50,078 nucleotides of DNA from Thermoleophilia bacterium (GTDB taxonomy: Bacteria; Actinomycetota; Thermoleophilia; Miltoncostaeales; Miltoncostaeaceae): contig JADGPF010000011.1 of NCBI GenBank assembly GCA_017882585.1, positions 1-50,078 on the forward strand. The letters run 5' to 3'. A program made the translations under genes and the position numbers. This document shows positions 17,093-24,480 of the stretch, one piece after another (position 1 is the stretch's first letter; every line of letters starts with the position of its first letter). The notes under the pieces were generated by a model. It searched no databases, was not told where the DNA came from, and saw only the letters and a list, made by a program, of their open reading frames with translations.

Positions 17093-17587
17093 TTAGGGGA
17101 TGCCGGCCGAGTTGGCGCGCACGGCCCACGCCGGTAACGCGCCCTCCCGATCGGCGCCTACCAGGGCATCGAGGGCCGCGATGCGGGCCGCGGCAGCGAC
17201 ATCGGCGCGACACGCCCAGGACCAGCAGGCGGCGGTTCCCAACGGGCGGACCGCCCCGATCCTGGCCGACTCCGGGCCCGGCTGGCCCATCGCGATGTGC
17301 AGGCCGGCAAGTACCGGGTGCGCATCGACGACGAGCACCAGCAGCCCGTCGGCGTCGACCAGGTACGGACCGGCCCCGTCGCTGAGCACCACGCCCAAGT
17401 CGACCTGTATCAGCAGCTCATCCGGCACGAGCGCCCCGGCGGTGACCCGCTCGAGCAGCGCGGCCGCCTCGGGGCGGGTGACGCCCGGCCAGCGCACCTT
17501 TGCGTCGGGGCAGCGGACACCCCAACGCCGTGTCGCGTCGGCGGCGCCGAGCGGCGCGTCGGGCACCGCCACGACCTCCGGCGTCAC
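17093..17587 (-). CDS. hypothetical protein, possible immunity- or SseB-like fold
   Basis: The 164-residue protein has no export signal. The sequence alternates hydrophobic strands and helices: ELLIQVDLGVVLSDG, YLVDADGLLVLVVDAHPV, then an Ala-rich helix with CWSWACRADVAAAARIAALDALVG. I cannot assign a family with certainty. It lies upstream of the 100-residue unknown gene in the same direction and divergent from the alcohol dehydrogenase. Codon use looks like that of its neighbours. The GTG or ATG at 17587 is the first start in frame that fits; no clear ribosome binding site was seen. Confidence 0.6.
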   Translation of the reverse strand: MTPEVVAVPDAPLGAADATRRWGVRCPDAKVRWPGVTRPEAAALLERVTAGALVPDELLIQVDLGVVLSDGAGPYLVDADGLLVLVVDAHPVLAGLHIAMGQPGPESARIGAVRPLGTAACWSWACRADVAAAARIAALDALVGADREGALPAWAVRANSAGIP

Positions 17588-17644
17588 GTCCCTGCCACCT
17601 CACGCTCGGGCTGGCGGCGTCCTATGTACCGCCCGCACCCACGC

Positions 17645-17650
17645 TAGCGT
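17645..17650 (+). promoter_or_regulatory. leaderless -10 box TAGCGT
   Basis: TAGCGT is followed by exactly six bases (GTTGGT) and the GTG of the alcohol dehydrogenase, without a ribosome binding site. Confidence 0.6.
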
Positions 17651-17656
17651 GTTGGT

Positions 17657-18658
17657 GTGCGCGCCATGCGACTCCACCAACCGGGTCCGCTCACGACGGA
17701 CCGCCTGCGGCCCGATGAGCTCGCCGAACCCGTCGCCGGGGCAGGTCAGCTCACCGTGCGGGTCGGCGCGTGTGGGGTCTGCCGCACCGACCTGCAGATC
17801 GCCAGCGGCGATCTCGCCGCGCGGCGGCTGCCGATCACCCTCGGCCACCAGGCGGTCGGCCGGGTCGTCGATATCGGCCCGGACGTCACCGGCTGGAATG
17901 TCGGCGATAGGATCGGGGCGTACTGGCTGGCGCACGCGTGCGGGCACTGCCGATTTTGTCGCACCGAACGCGAGAATCTGTGCGTCGAGGCCGAGTTCAC
18001 CGGTTGGGATCGCGATGGGGGGTTCGCCGAGTACCTGTCGGTCGAGGCGACGATCGCCGTGCCCGTGCCCGACGGGATGACCGACCTTCAGACGGCGCCG
18101 CTGCTGTGCGGCGGGGTCATCGGATACCGCGCGTTGCGCCGGGCCCATGTCGCGCCGGGTCAGCGCGTCGGCCTGTTCGGGTTCGGTGCGTCCGCGCTGT
18201 GCGCCATCCAGGTCGCCCGCCACTGGGGCTGCGAGGTCTACGTATGCACGCGCTCCCCCGATGAGCGGCAGCGGGCGCGCGAGCTCGGGGCCGTGTGGAC
18301 CGGCGGCTACGACGACCCGTGTCCGGTGCCGCTGGACGCCGCGGTGACGTTCGCGCCGGTGGGCTGGGTCGTCACGCGCGCACTGGCCGCCTTGGATCGC
18401 GGGGCCATCGTGGCCGTGAACGCGATTCATCTCGACGAGATCCCGGCGTTTGACTACGCCGACCTCTGGTGGGAGCGCTCGATCGCTAGCGTGGCGAACG
18501 TGACGCGCGCCGATGCGCGGGAGTTTCTGACCCTCGCCGCCGAGATCCCGATCCAGACCAGCGTGGACGCGTTCGCCCTCGAGGACGCCAACGCCGCGCT
18601 CATGGCGCTCGAGACCGGCCGCGTGCGCGGTGCGGCCGTGTTGGCGATCAACGCATGA
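17657..18658 (+). CDS. zinc-dependent alcohol dehydrogenase (MDR family)
   Basis: The 333-residue enzyme has catalytic zinc ligands Cys in GACGVCRTDL and His in LGHQAVG, and a complete structural zinc lobe CGHCRFCRTERENLC near residues 95-110. The Rossmann motif GLFGFGASALCAIQVA near 175 binds NAD(P). The widely conserved Glu of GHE is Gln here, as in an AdhA-like subgroup of zinc-binding dehydrogenases. It should oxidise an alcohol or reduce an aldehyde in the cytosol. It stands alone with its own leaderless promoter; an ATG three codons later is an alternative start. Confidence 0.92.
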   Translation: MRAMRLHQPGPLTTDRLRPDELAEPVAGAGQLTVRVGACGVCRTDLQIASGDLAARRLPITLGHQAVGRVVDIGPDVTGWNVGDRIGAYWLAHACGHCRFCRTERENLCVEAEFTGWDRDGGFAEYLSVEATIAVPVPDGMTDLQTAPLLCGGVIGYRALRRAHVAPGQRVGLFGFGASALCAIQVARHWGCEVYVCTRSPDERQRARELGAVWTGGYDDPCPVPLDAAVTFAPVGWVVTRALAALDRGAIVAVNAIHLDEIPAFDYADLWWERSIASVANVTRADAREFLTLAAEIPIQTSVDAFALEDANAALMALETGRVRGAAVLAINA

Positions 18659-18706
18659 TGCGGCCTCGACGACCGGAACCGATGGCCTCGGATCACGGAC
18701 CGGCGC

Positions 18707-18712
18707 TAGACT
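18707..18712 (+). promoter_or_regulatory. -10 box TAGACT
   Basis: TAGACT lies 48 bases before the ATG at 18760. The same hexamer occurs before transketolase and before the NMN-adenylyltransferase-like gene. Confidence 0.5.
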
Positions 18713-18759
18713 GGCCCGCACGGGTGGCGACGCGCGCCAGGCGCGCAGGAGGGTAAGCG

Positions 18760-19188
18760 ATGTCGGTCGTGGATCAGCTGGCGCGCCAGGCAAGCCGCTT
18801 TGCCAACGACGTCCAAGTGTCTCTCAAGCGCGCGCGCGTTGAGGGCGAACGGCGCCTTCTGCAGCGCCAGCACCGTGCCGCGCTCGAGGATCTCGGGCTG
18901 CGCACCTATGAGCTCATCCGCGCCGGGGAGCTGTCGGAGGAGCCGCTGGCGAGCGAGGTCGCTGCCATCGACAGCAAGCTCATCGAACTCGAGGCGAAGG
19001 AGCGGGAGATCGCCGAGCTGCATGAGGATGAGGAGGCTGAGGCGTCCGATGACGACGCCGTGGACACCGCATTTCCGATGATGGGAACGACTCCCGGCAG
19101 TGCCTCCGCGGACCCTCACGAGACCCCGCCGGTCAACCCCGGTCCGGGTTGGGACGCCGCCGACCGTTTTTTCCGCAGTAACCGCTAA
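18760..19188 (+). CDS. hypothetical coiled-coil protein
   Basis: The 142-residue soluble protein is mainly helical. Residues 5-80 form a long charged helix pair (LKRARVEGERRLLQRQHRAA and LIELEAKEREIAELHEDEE), likely a coiled coil. The rest is acidic and disordered, ending with WDAADRFFRSNR. GGAGGG precedes the ATG by seven bases, a strong ribosome binding site. Family unknown. It heads a run of small proteins, two of them zinc ribbons, on the same strand. Confidence 0.78.
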   Translation: MSVVDQLARQASRFANDVQVSLKRARVEGERRLLQRQHRAALEDLGLRTYELIRAGELSEEPLASEVAAIDSKLIELEAKEREIAELHEDEEAEASDDDAVDTAFPMMGTTPGSASADPHETPPVNPGPGWDAADRFFRSNR

Positions 19189-19316
19189 GGGACCCTCGGA
19201 CCACCATTTGCCTGGACGGTCGGGGGTGGTCAGGACCGTTCGTATGCATGTATCTTGAGGTACCCGCACGTGCCAGGATCGTTCGTCGACGCCTCGTATC
19301 GGCAAGGAGCAGTGGC

Positions 19317-19598
19317 GTGAGGGCAAAGCACGACATTCAGGGCAATCACCGCTCCGAGGCCCCGGCATGTCACCGGTGCGGCCTCCCGCTGCTCGCGGAC
19401 TCCGAGTACTGCCCCTTCTGCGAACGCTGGCTTGCCGAGGGCACGATGACACGCCTGCTCGGCAACCGCCGCTCCCGGCACGGATCAACCGGCCAGCGCC
19501 ATCTGATCGGCATCTCGGAACACACATTGCTGACGGTCGCGGGACTGTTGTTCGCCCTGCTTGCGATCGCCAGTGCCGTCGTAGCGATCACCACCTAG
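19317..19598 (+). CDS. small zinc-ribbon protein with C-terminal membrane helix
   Basis: The 93-residue protein has two CxxC pairs (ACHRCGLPLLADSEYCPFC, about residues 17-35), a four-Cys zinc ribbon. A basic stretch follows and then a single membrane helix at about 65-90 (LLTVAGLLFALLAIASAVVA). The ribbon should face the cytoplasm at the membrane surface. GTG at 19317 is chosen because AAGGAG stands eight bases before it; a longer open frame upstream has no such site. TATCTT at 19251 may be the -10 box. Function unknown. Confidence 0.75.
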   Translation: MRAKHDIQGNHRSEAPACHRCGLPLLADSEYCPFCERWLAEGTMTRLLGNRRSRHGSTGQRHLIGISEHTLLTVAGLLFALLAIASAVVAITT

Positions 19599-19698
19599 CG
19601 CCAGCCCTCACCATGCGTGGCCCGGGTTGGCAAGCGTGCATTGGCGCGTATTTCGCGTGCCGCCGACGCGGGAGGACACAATCCCAAGGAGTCCAGAG

Positions 19699-19860
19699 AT
19701 GAGCACGACCGAAGAGCTGTACGAGATCGGAGACGCAGTCACCGGCGATTTCCGCTGTGACGCGTGCGATCTGCTGGTCAAATCTCCGAATGAGAACGAC
19801 GGCGTGCTCGTGTTGCCGCCGTGCCCGCTCTGCGGCAACGGGACCTGGCGCCGGGCCTAG
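19699..19860 (+). CDS. 53-residue zinc-ribbon protein
   Basis: The protein has 53 residues. CDAC near residue 20 and CPLC near 42 form a rubredoxin-like zinc knuckle pair within FRCDACDLLVKSP and LPPCPLCGNGTW, typical of small ribbon proteins annotated as zinc-ribbon or rubrerythrin-like. AAGGAG lies eight bases before the ATG. Its stop shares the bases CTAG with the stop of the convergent GYD gene. A role in metal handling or as an adaptor is inference. Confidence 0.8.
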   Translation: MSTTEELYEIGDAVTGDFRCDACDLLVKSPNENDGVLVLPPCPLCGNGTWRRA

Positions 19861-20171
19861 CCGGCGAGCTCAGGCATCCCACTCTGGCCGGACATCAGCT
19901 CGACCATCTCATCGACGTCGATCGCCGGAAGCGTCTCGAAGTGGGCGCTACCGCGTGCGGCAAGGTCCAGCGTCAACCTCGACACTGCCGCCGCATCGGG
20001 TGCCTCGATGACACTCAAGAAGTCGTACGCCCCGAGCAGTGCCCACTGCTGGATCACACGTCCGCCGAGCGCCTCGACTTCGCGATTGACCTCCAGCAGC
20101 CGCTCGGGCGTCGCGCGCAGCGTCTGCATGCCCTGAGGGCTCAGCGTGGACAGCAAGAGGAACGTCCGCAT
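19857..20171 (-). CDS. GYD domain protein
   Basis: The 104-residue protein has the start MRTFLLLSTLSPQGMQTLRA, then LLEVNREVEALGGRVIQQWALLGAYDFLSVIEAPD, which is the GYD/DUF3303-type ferredoxin-like fold where the family motif GxYD is GAYD. These are small cytosolic homo-oligomers of unknown role. The ATG follows a TAAGGT box by seven bases, again a leaderless arrangement; other in-frame starts further upstream would cross that box. Confidence 0.85.
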   Translation of the reverse strand: MRTFLLLSTLSPQGMQTLRATPERLLEVNREVEALGGRVIQQWALLGAYDFLSVIEAPDAAAVSRLTLDLAARGSAHFETLPAIDVDEMVELMSGQSGMPELAG

Positions 20172-20178
20172 AGGTGGC

Positions 20179-20184
20179 ACCTTA
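20179..20184 (-). promoter_or_regulatory. leaderless -10 box TAAGGT
   Basis: TAAGGT on the minus strand is followed by seven bases (GCCACCT) and the ATG of the GYD gene. Confidence 0.5.
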
Positions 20185-20258
20185 CGACACGCGACGGCCG
20201 GCCGGCAATGCGGTGTCCGCGCACGGCCGCCTGCGGCGAGCGGGTGCGGTGCACGGGC

Positions 20259-20264
20259 TACACT
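20259..20264 (+). promoter_or_regulatory. -10 box TACACT
   Basis: TACACT lies 36 bases before the ATG at 20300. The same hexamer forms the -10 of the RNase P RNA gene in this window. Confidence 0.5.
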
Positions 20265-20299
20265 TGGCTCCTGTTGGAACCCACGTCCCTGAGGTGACC

Positions 20300-20641
20300 A
20301 TGCGCGAAGCCGACCCGACACTGAGCGAACTCCAGCGCGCACTACTGGGCTACGACCCGACGTCGCTCGAGACGAACCTGATCGAGTGGACCCGGGAACG
20401 GTGGATGTGGGCCGCCCGCGGCATGGTCTATGCCAGGAAAGAGGCAGCCTCCACCGTCGAAGGGGTCGGTGGCGTTCGCAGCGACGAGGGCAAGCTCGTG
20501 CTCGAGGTCGCTGCCCGCGTGGCGATCGCCGAACGCGAACTGCTGATCCGCGCCCTGGCGCACCTCTTGCCCGAGTGGATCGAGACCACGTACGGGCTCA
20601 CCCCCGTCGCGGCGCCGACTCCGCCTGCGACCGAGGAGTAG
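20300..20641 (+). CDS. hypothetical 113-residue protein
   Basis: This soluble, mostly helical protein begins MREADPTLSELQRALLGYDP and has charged helices around WTRERWMWAARGMVYARK and LEVAARVAIAERELLIRALAHLLPEW, ending in a Pro-rich tail. GAGGTGA stands a few bases before the ATG. I recognise no family. It is divergent from the GYD gene and convergent with the rhodanese gene. Confidence 0.72.
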   Translation: MREADPTLSELQRALLGYDPTSLETNLIEWTRERWMWAARGMVYARKEAASTVEGVGGVRSDEGKLVLEVAARVAIAERELLIRALAHLLPEWIETTYGLTPVAAPTPPATEE

Positions 20642-20651
20642 ACCCGCTGCG

Positions 20652-20999
20652 CTAGGTCGCGGCCTTCGGTTCGACCGGATACCCCGCCGCCTGCCAGGCG
20701 TCCCAGCCCCCGATGATAACCCCGACGCGGGACTTGCCGCTATCGAAGGCCCACAATGCGATCTTCATGCTCGTCGCCTCGCCCGGACGGTCGCAGTAGA
20801 AGATCAGCTCGCGATCGCCGGGGAGGTCCGCGATCTGAGACTCGAACGCTTGTGGATCGATCCGAATCGAGCGGCGGATCTGTTCGGTGGCCTCGCGGTA
20901 CTCGAGATCGCGCACATCGACCGGCTGCACGGCGTCGCCCATCCGAAAGGCGGCAACGAGGTCGACCGGCTGCCACCGCGACACGTCATCCCAGGCCAT
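20652..20999 (-). CDS. rhodanese-like domain protein
   Basis: The 115-residue protein is a single rhodanese domain. It has VQPVDVRDLEYREA near residue 25, and the active-site Cys in FYCDRPGEATS near 68 followed by the usual helix, then VGVIIGGWDAWQAAGYPVE. Active-site Cys presence suggests sulfurtransferase or sulfane-sulfur carrier activity in the cytosol. AAGGGGA before the ATG at 20999 sets the start. The loop after the Cys is the six-residue type typical of sulfurtransferases. It lies next to a peroxiredoxin gene in the same direction. Confidence 0.9.
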   Translation of the reverse strand: MAWDDVSRWQPVDLVAAFRMGDAVQPVDVRDLEYREATEQIRRSIRIDPQAFESQIADLPGDRELIFYCDRPGEATSMKIALWAFDSGKSRVGVIIGGWDAWQAAGYPVEPKAAT

Positions 21000-21088
21000 C
21001 CGTTGTTCCCCTTCGCGTCCGAGTGGTCGCGCGAACGCTAACAGGCACGGCGGCAAGGCTCGGCCCGTGCGCCACGCGGTGCAGACGG

Positions 21089-21556
21089 CTATTGCGATCC
21101 GAGCACGTCCAGAATCGACCCCGCGTGTCCGGCGGGCTTAACCTTGTACAGGGCATGTTCGAGCACCCCGTCGGGGCCGATCACAAACGTGCTGCGCTCG
21201 ATGCCCATGTATTTGCGCCCGTACATCGATTTCTCGACCCAGACCCCGTAGGCCTCGGCCATCACGTGGTCGGGATCGGACAGGAGCGTGAATGGGAGAC
21301 CGTGCTTGTCGCGGAACTTGATGTGGCTGGGGATCGAGTCCGGGCTGACGCCGATCACCCGGGCGCCGGCGTCGTCGAAGTCGGTGGCGTGATCACGGAA
21401 CTCGCACGCCTGCGTGGTGCACCCGCTGGTGTCGTCTTTGGGGTAGAAATACACCACGACGCGCTGTCCGCGCAGATCGCTCAGCGCCACGGTCGAACCG
21501 TCATCGGCGTTCAGGCGAATGTCGGGTGCCGGTACCCCGGGCGTAAGTCGTGCCAT
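21089..21556 (-). CDS. bcp: thiol peroxidase of the PrxQ/BCP type
   Basis: The 155-residue cytosolic peroxiredoxin has FYPKDDTSGCTTQACEFRD near residues 38-56: the peroxidatic Cys in TSGC and a resolving Cys five residues later, the hallmark of atypical two-Cys PrxQ. GVSPDSIPSHIKFRDKHGL and FVIGPDGVLEH complete the thioredoxin fold. It reduces hydrogen and organic peroxides using thioredoxin. AAGGAGA lies eight bases before the ATG. It shares direction with the rhodanese gene, 89 bases downstream. Confidence 0.95.
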   Translation of the reverse strand: MARLTPGVPAPDIRLNADDGSTVALSDLRGQRVVVYFYPKDDTSGCTTQACEFRDHATDFDDAGARVIGVSPDSIPSHIKFRDKHGLPFTLLSDPDHVMAEAYGVWVEKSMYGRKYMGIERSTFVIGPDGVLEHALYKVKPAGHAGSILDVLGSQ

Positions 21557-21630
21557 GGCGGTGTCTCCTTATGACGGGAATCTCGAGCGAAGATAACGCG
21601 ACGGCGCCACCGGCGCGTGGGCAACCTAGC

Positions 21631-22239
21631 GTGACCCAGATCCGCCACGCGGAGTATGCCGACGCAGCGGCCGTCGGTTCGCTCTTGGCGATCGCCCTCG
21701 CGCCGAAGTACCGCCCGACGCTCGGCCGCCGTGCGGCCGAGGCGCTCACGCGGATCATCGGCCATGAGCTGCGCACGCCGTCGCACGGATACTGGGTCGC
21801 CGAGCGCGATGCCACGGTAATTGGCGCCGTCCACCTGGCCACAGCCGAGGACGCGCCGCCATCTGGGGTTGCCCATCGCCTCGCCCAGGTGATCGGGTGG
21901 ACCCGCGCGCTCTGGGCGCTCACCGCACTGTCGATCCTCGCCCACGGACCACTCGACCACGACGAGGCGTACGTCGGGGAACTGGCCGTCGCATCCAATG
22001 TGCGCCGCCAGGGCGTCGGCGTCATGCTGATGCGCCACCTGGATGCGCAGGCCGAGGCGCGCGGCAAGTCACGCATCACGCTCTGGGTCACCGACGACAA
22101 CGACGCGGCCCGTGCGCTCTACACGGGGCTCGGCTTCACCGAGCACGCCGGCCGCCGCTGGCATCTCGGGCGGCTCATCTTCGGCTCACGCGGGGCCATC
22201 CTCATGGAGAAGCAGGTGTCGGCACCAGCTGCACCCTGA
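21631..22239 (+). CDS. GNAT-family N-acetyltransferase
   Basis: The 202-residue protein has the GNAT fold: TQIRHAEYADAAAVGSLL at the start, VGELAVASNVRRQGVGVMLM (motif A with acetyl-CoA loop RRQGVG) near residue 115-135, and LWVTDDNDAARALYTGLGFTE (motif B). The substrate is unknown. The GTG at 21631 gives the normal N-terminus; an ATG at 21571 would add 20 residues rich in Ala and Pro. No ribosome binding site is obvious at either. The gene is divergent from the peroxiredoxin. Confidence 0.85.
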   Translation: MTQIRHAEYADAAAVGSLLAIALAPKYRPTLGRRAAEALTRIIGHELRTPSHGYWVAERDATVIGAVHLATAEDAPPSGVAHRLAQVIGWTRALWALTALSILAHGPLDHDEAYVGELAVASNVRRQGVGVMLMRHLDAQAEARGKSRITLWVTDDNDAARALYTGLGFTEHAGRRWHLGRLIFGSRGAILMEKQVSAPAAP

Positions 22240-22384
22240 CGAGGACGGGGCCCGTCGTCGTCGCCCCGGCTGCAGGCCGCGGCGAATGGGCTATGTTTAT
22301 TTACTAGACGGCAATGTCCGCGACACGCCCCTGGCGCATCGCTGATGATGATGCCTCGGGCGCCGTGTGTTCCGGGAGCTGCAG

Positions 22385-23104
22385 ATGCCACAACAGGGCC
22401 GAGGGCGCGAGCTCTCACGCACGCTCACCGCCAGTGAGGCGGCCGCCCTCATTGGAGTGAGCGTCGCGACGGTTCGTGGCTGGGCCGATCACGGGATACT
22501 CCCCTCGCATCGGACCGTTGGTGGACACCGACGGTTTGAGAGCGCCGAGCTGCGCAGCTGGCTGCGCGCACGCGGGGCGACGATGCCGGCGCCGGTCGCC
22601 GGCGTCGCGCGCAAGAGCAAAGACGTGCCGCCCTGCCCGACACTCGCGCGGTATCTCAACGGACGTACCCGGGCGATCGTCGACCGCGTTATCGCAGGGT
22701 ATCGCGATGACGTGCCGACACTCGGTGCCCGCCCGACCGACGCCGCCATCCGGCGCCAGGCGACCCGCAGCCTGCGCATCGTCACGGCGGCGCTCGAGAC
22801 GGGCAGCGTCACCAAGTCAGTCGCGCGCGCCGAACTGGCGGGATTCTCCGATGGGACCCATCATGACGAATCGGCTGCAAGCCTGATTCAGCTGACGCGG
22901 GTCGCCATGGTGATCGCCTGCGACGCCCACGCCGCCGTCGAGACTGGCGTCGTCGACGACCCGCGGGCGATTCCCGCGCTCCTGGCGGTTATCGAGCATG
23001 TCGTGGTCGCCGATCTCAGCGGGCTGCGACAGGGCAGTGCGACCCCGGCCGCCCAGGCTGCGGGCGGTCCGGCGGCGCAACCCGCTCCCATCCGTACCAA
23101 CTAG
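22385..23104 (+). CDS. MerR/excisionase-type HTH regulator with long C-terminal domain
   Basis: The 239-residue protein has an N-terminal MerR-like winged helix: LTASEAAALIGVSVATVRGWADHGILP followed by HRTVGGHRRFESAELRSWLRA (about 14-60). The rest is an alpha-helical domain without a MerR dimer coiled coil or effector Cys, so the signal it senses is unknown. GGGAG lies six bases before the ATG. The gap before it has a conspicuous AT-rich stretch (22291-22306) that may be its promoter. It is followed by a hairpin shared with convergent rnpB. Confidence 0.85.
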   Translation: MPQQGRGRELSRTLTASEAAALIGVSVATVRGWADHGILPSHRTVGGHRRFESAELRSWLRARGATMPAPVAGVARKSKDVPPCPTLARYLNGRTRAIVDRVIAGYRDDVPTLGARPTDAAIRRQATRSLRIVTAALETGSVTKSVARAELAGFSDGTHHDESAASLIQLTRVAMVIACDAHAAVETGVVDDPRAIPALLAVIEHVVVADLSGLRQGSATPAAQAAGGPAAQPAPIRTN

Positions 23105-23133
23105 AACGACCCCGGGGGGTACCCGAGGTCGTT
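23105..23133. terminator. hairpin between HTH gene and rnpB
   Basis: AACGACC plus CGGG pairs with CCCG plus GGTCGTT around a GGGTA loop with a single mismatch. It starts right after the HTH stop and lies just beyond the RNase P RNA 3' end, so it may stop both convergent transcripts. Confidence 0.65.
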
Positions 23134-23137
23134 CCGT

Positions 23138-23475
<338 letters not shown>

Positions 23476-23481
23476 GCGGCC

Positions 23482-23487
23482 AGTGTA
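23482..23487 (-). promoter_or_regulatory. -10 box TACACT of rnpB
   Basis: TACACT on the minus strand lies seven bases before the inferred 5' end of RNase P RNA. Confidence 0.6.
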
Positions 23488-23515
23488 GCGCGCGGTCGGC
23501 CCGAGAACCGCGGCG

Positions 23516-24130
23516 CTAGAGCGTGCGCAGCACGCCGACGACCCGGCCGGCGACGCGGAAGTCCTCGCGGACCTCGATCGGAGCAAAGTCGGGATTCGCG
23601 GCGATCAGCAAGACGTGGTCGTCCCGGCGCTCAAACCGCTTGACGGTCGCGTCTTCCCCGATCATCGCCACGATGATCTGACCGTTCTCGGCGGTGTCCT
23701 GCCGGCGCACGGCGACGACGTCACCGTCCAGGATGCCGGCGTCGCGCATCGACTCCCCGGTCACCCGCAGCGCGAAGTCGGCGGCGAACGGCGTCTGCAC
23801 CCAGTCGTCGACCTGCTCGTCGGCGAGCCGCGGCAGACCCGCGGCGACCGCACCGACCAACGGAAGCAGGCCCGCAGCGCGCGCGGGTACGCTCGGATCG
23901 GTACGGACGGTCGTGCGGCGACGGCTGACGTGCATCGCGCGCGGCTTGGCCGGGTCACGACGCAGATACCCACCATCGGTGAGCTTGGCCAGGTGCGCGT
24001 GGACGGTCGACGGGGACGCCAGACCCACAGCGGTCCCGATCTCCCGGACCGTCGGCGGGTACCCGGCGCGGTCGCAGTGCTGCGAGATGAAATCGAGAAT
24101 CTCGGCCTGGCGGCCACTCAGGTGTTCCAT
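23516..24130 (-). CDS. lexA: LexA repressor
   Basis: The 204-residue repressor has a winged helix at residues 1-65 (REIGTAVGLASPSTVHAHLAK) that binds SOS boxes, a cleavage site Ala-Gly in GAVAAGLP near residue 95, and the protease dyad Ser in TGESMRDAG and Lys in TVKRFER. On DNA damage RecA filaments trigger self-cleavage and free the SOS regulon. GGGAG precedes the ATG. A GAAC-N4-GTTC operator 31 bases upstream shows autoregulation. Compared with most actinobacterial LexA the linker is short but complete. Confidence 0.97.
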   Translation of the reverse strand: MEHLSGRQAEILDFISQHCDRAGYPPTVREIGTAVGLASPSTVHAHLAKLTDGGYLRRDPAKPRAMHVSRRRTTVRTDPSVPARAAGLLPLVGAVAAGLPRLADEQVDDWVQTPFAADFALRVTGESMRDAGILDGDVVAVRRQDTAENGQIIVAMIGEDATVKRFERRDDHVLLIAANPDFAPIEVREDFRVAGRVVGVLRTL

Positions 24131-24159
24131 CGGGTCGTCTCCCAGCCGTGTTCAGGTGG

Positions 24160-24173
24160 CGAACAGGTGTTCT
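24160..24173 (-). promoter_or_regulatory. LexA operator (SOS box)
   Basis: GAAC at 24161-24164 and GTTC at 24169-24172 with four bases between form the core of the actinobacterial/Bacillus type SOS box. It sits between the lexA start and the tRNA gene, in the place expected for lexA autoregulation. Confidence 0.8.
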
Positions 24174-24242
24174 GGGGGACCGTATCAGGCCGGGGCACAG
24201 GATTCTATTGACCGCCCATCCCCACCCCGGCCGTCCGATCGG

Positions 24243-24248
24243 TATCCT
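24243..24248 (+). promoter_or_regulatory. -10 box TATCCT of tRNA-Leu
   Basis: TATCCT lies 13 bases before the mature 5' end of the tRNA. No clear -35 is found at standard spacing. Confidence 0.4.
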
Positions 24249-24261
24249 CTACCGACGCTAC

Positions 24262-24347
24262 GCGCCAGTGGCGGAACTGGTAGACGCGCAAGGTTGAGGG
24301 CCTTGTGACCCGTTTGGGTCGTGGAGGTTCAAGTCCTCTCTGGCGCA
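24262..24347 (+). tRNA. tRNA-Leu (anticodon GAG)
   Basis: The 86-base class II tRNA has an acceptor stem GCGCCAG/CTGGCGC, the D-arm with GGCGGAACTGGTAGACGC, anticodon stem CAAGG/CCTTG around TTGAGGG (anticodon GAG, reading CUC and CUU), a long variable arm (TGACCCGTTTGGGTCG) and a T-loop TTCAAGT. The 3' CCA is not encoded; A is the discriminator base. A strong terminator hairpin follows. Confidence 0.96.
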
Positions 24348-24353
24348 TGCACC

Positions 24354-24377
24354 GCAACCCCGCTCCGGCGGGGTTGC
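24354..24377 (+). terminator. terminator hairpin after tRNA-Leu
   Basis: A perfect ten-pair stem GCAACCCCGC/GCGGGGTTGC with a TCCG tetraloop starts six bases after the tRNA. No U-tract follows. Confidence 0.75.
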
Positions 24378-24480
24378 GCAGTGGCACACCGCAGCATCGC
24401 CTGGCTCGCGGACCCGGATCGACGGATTCGGTCGTCTGATATCTTCGGCCGTGCCGGGCATCCGACTGGGGAACGGGCGC

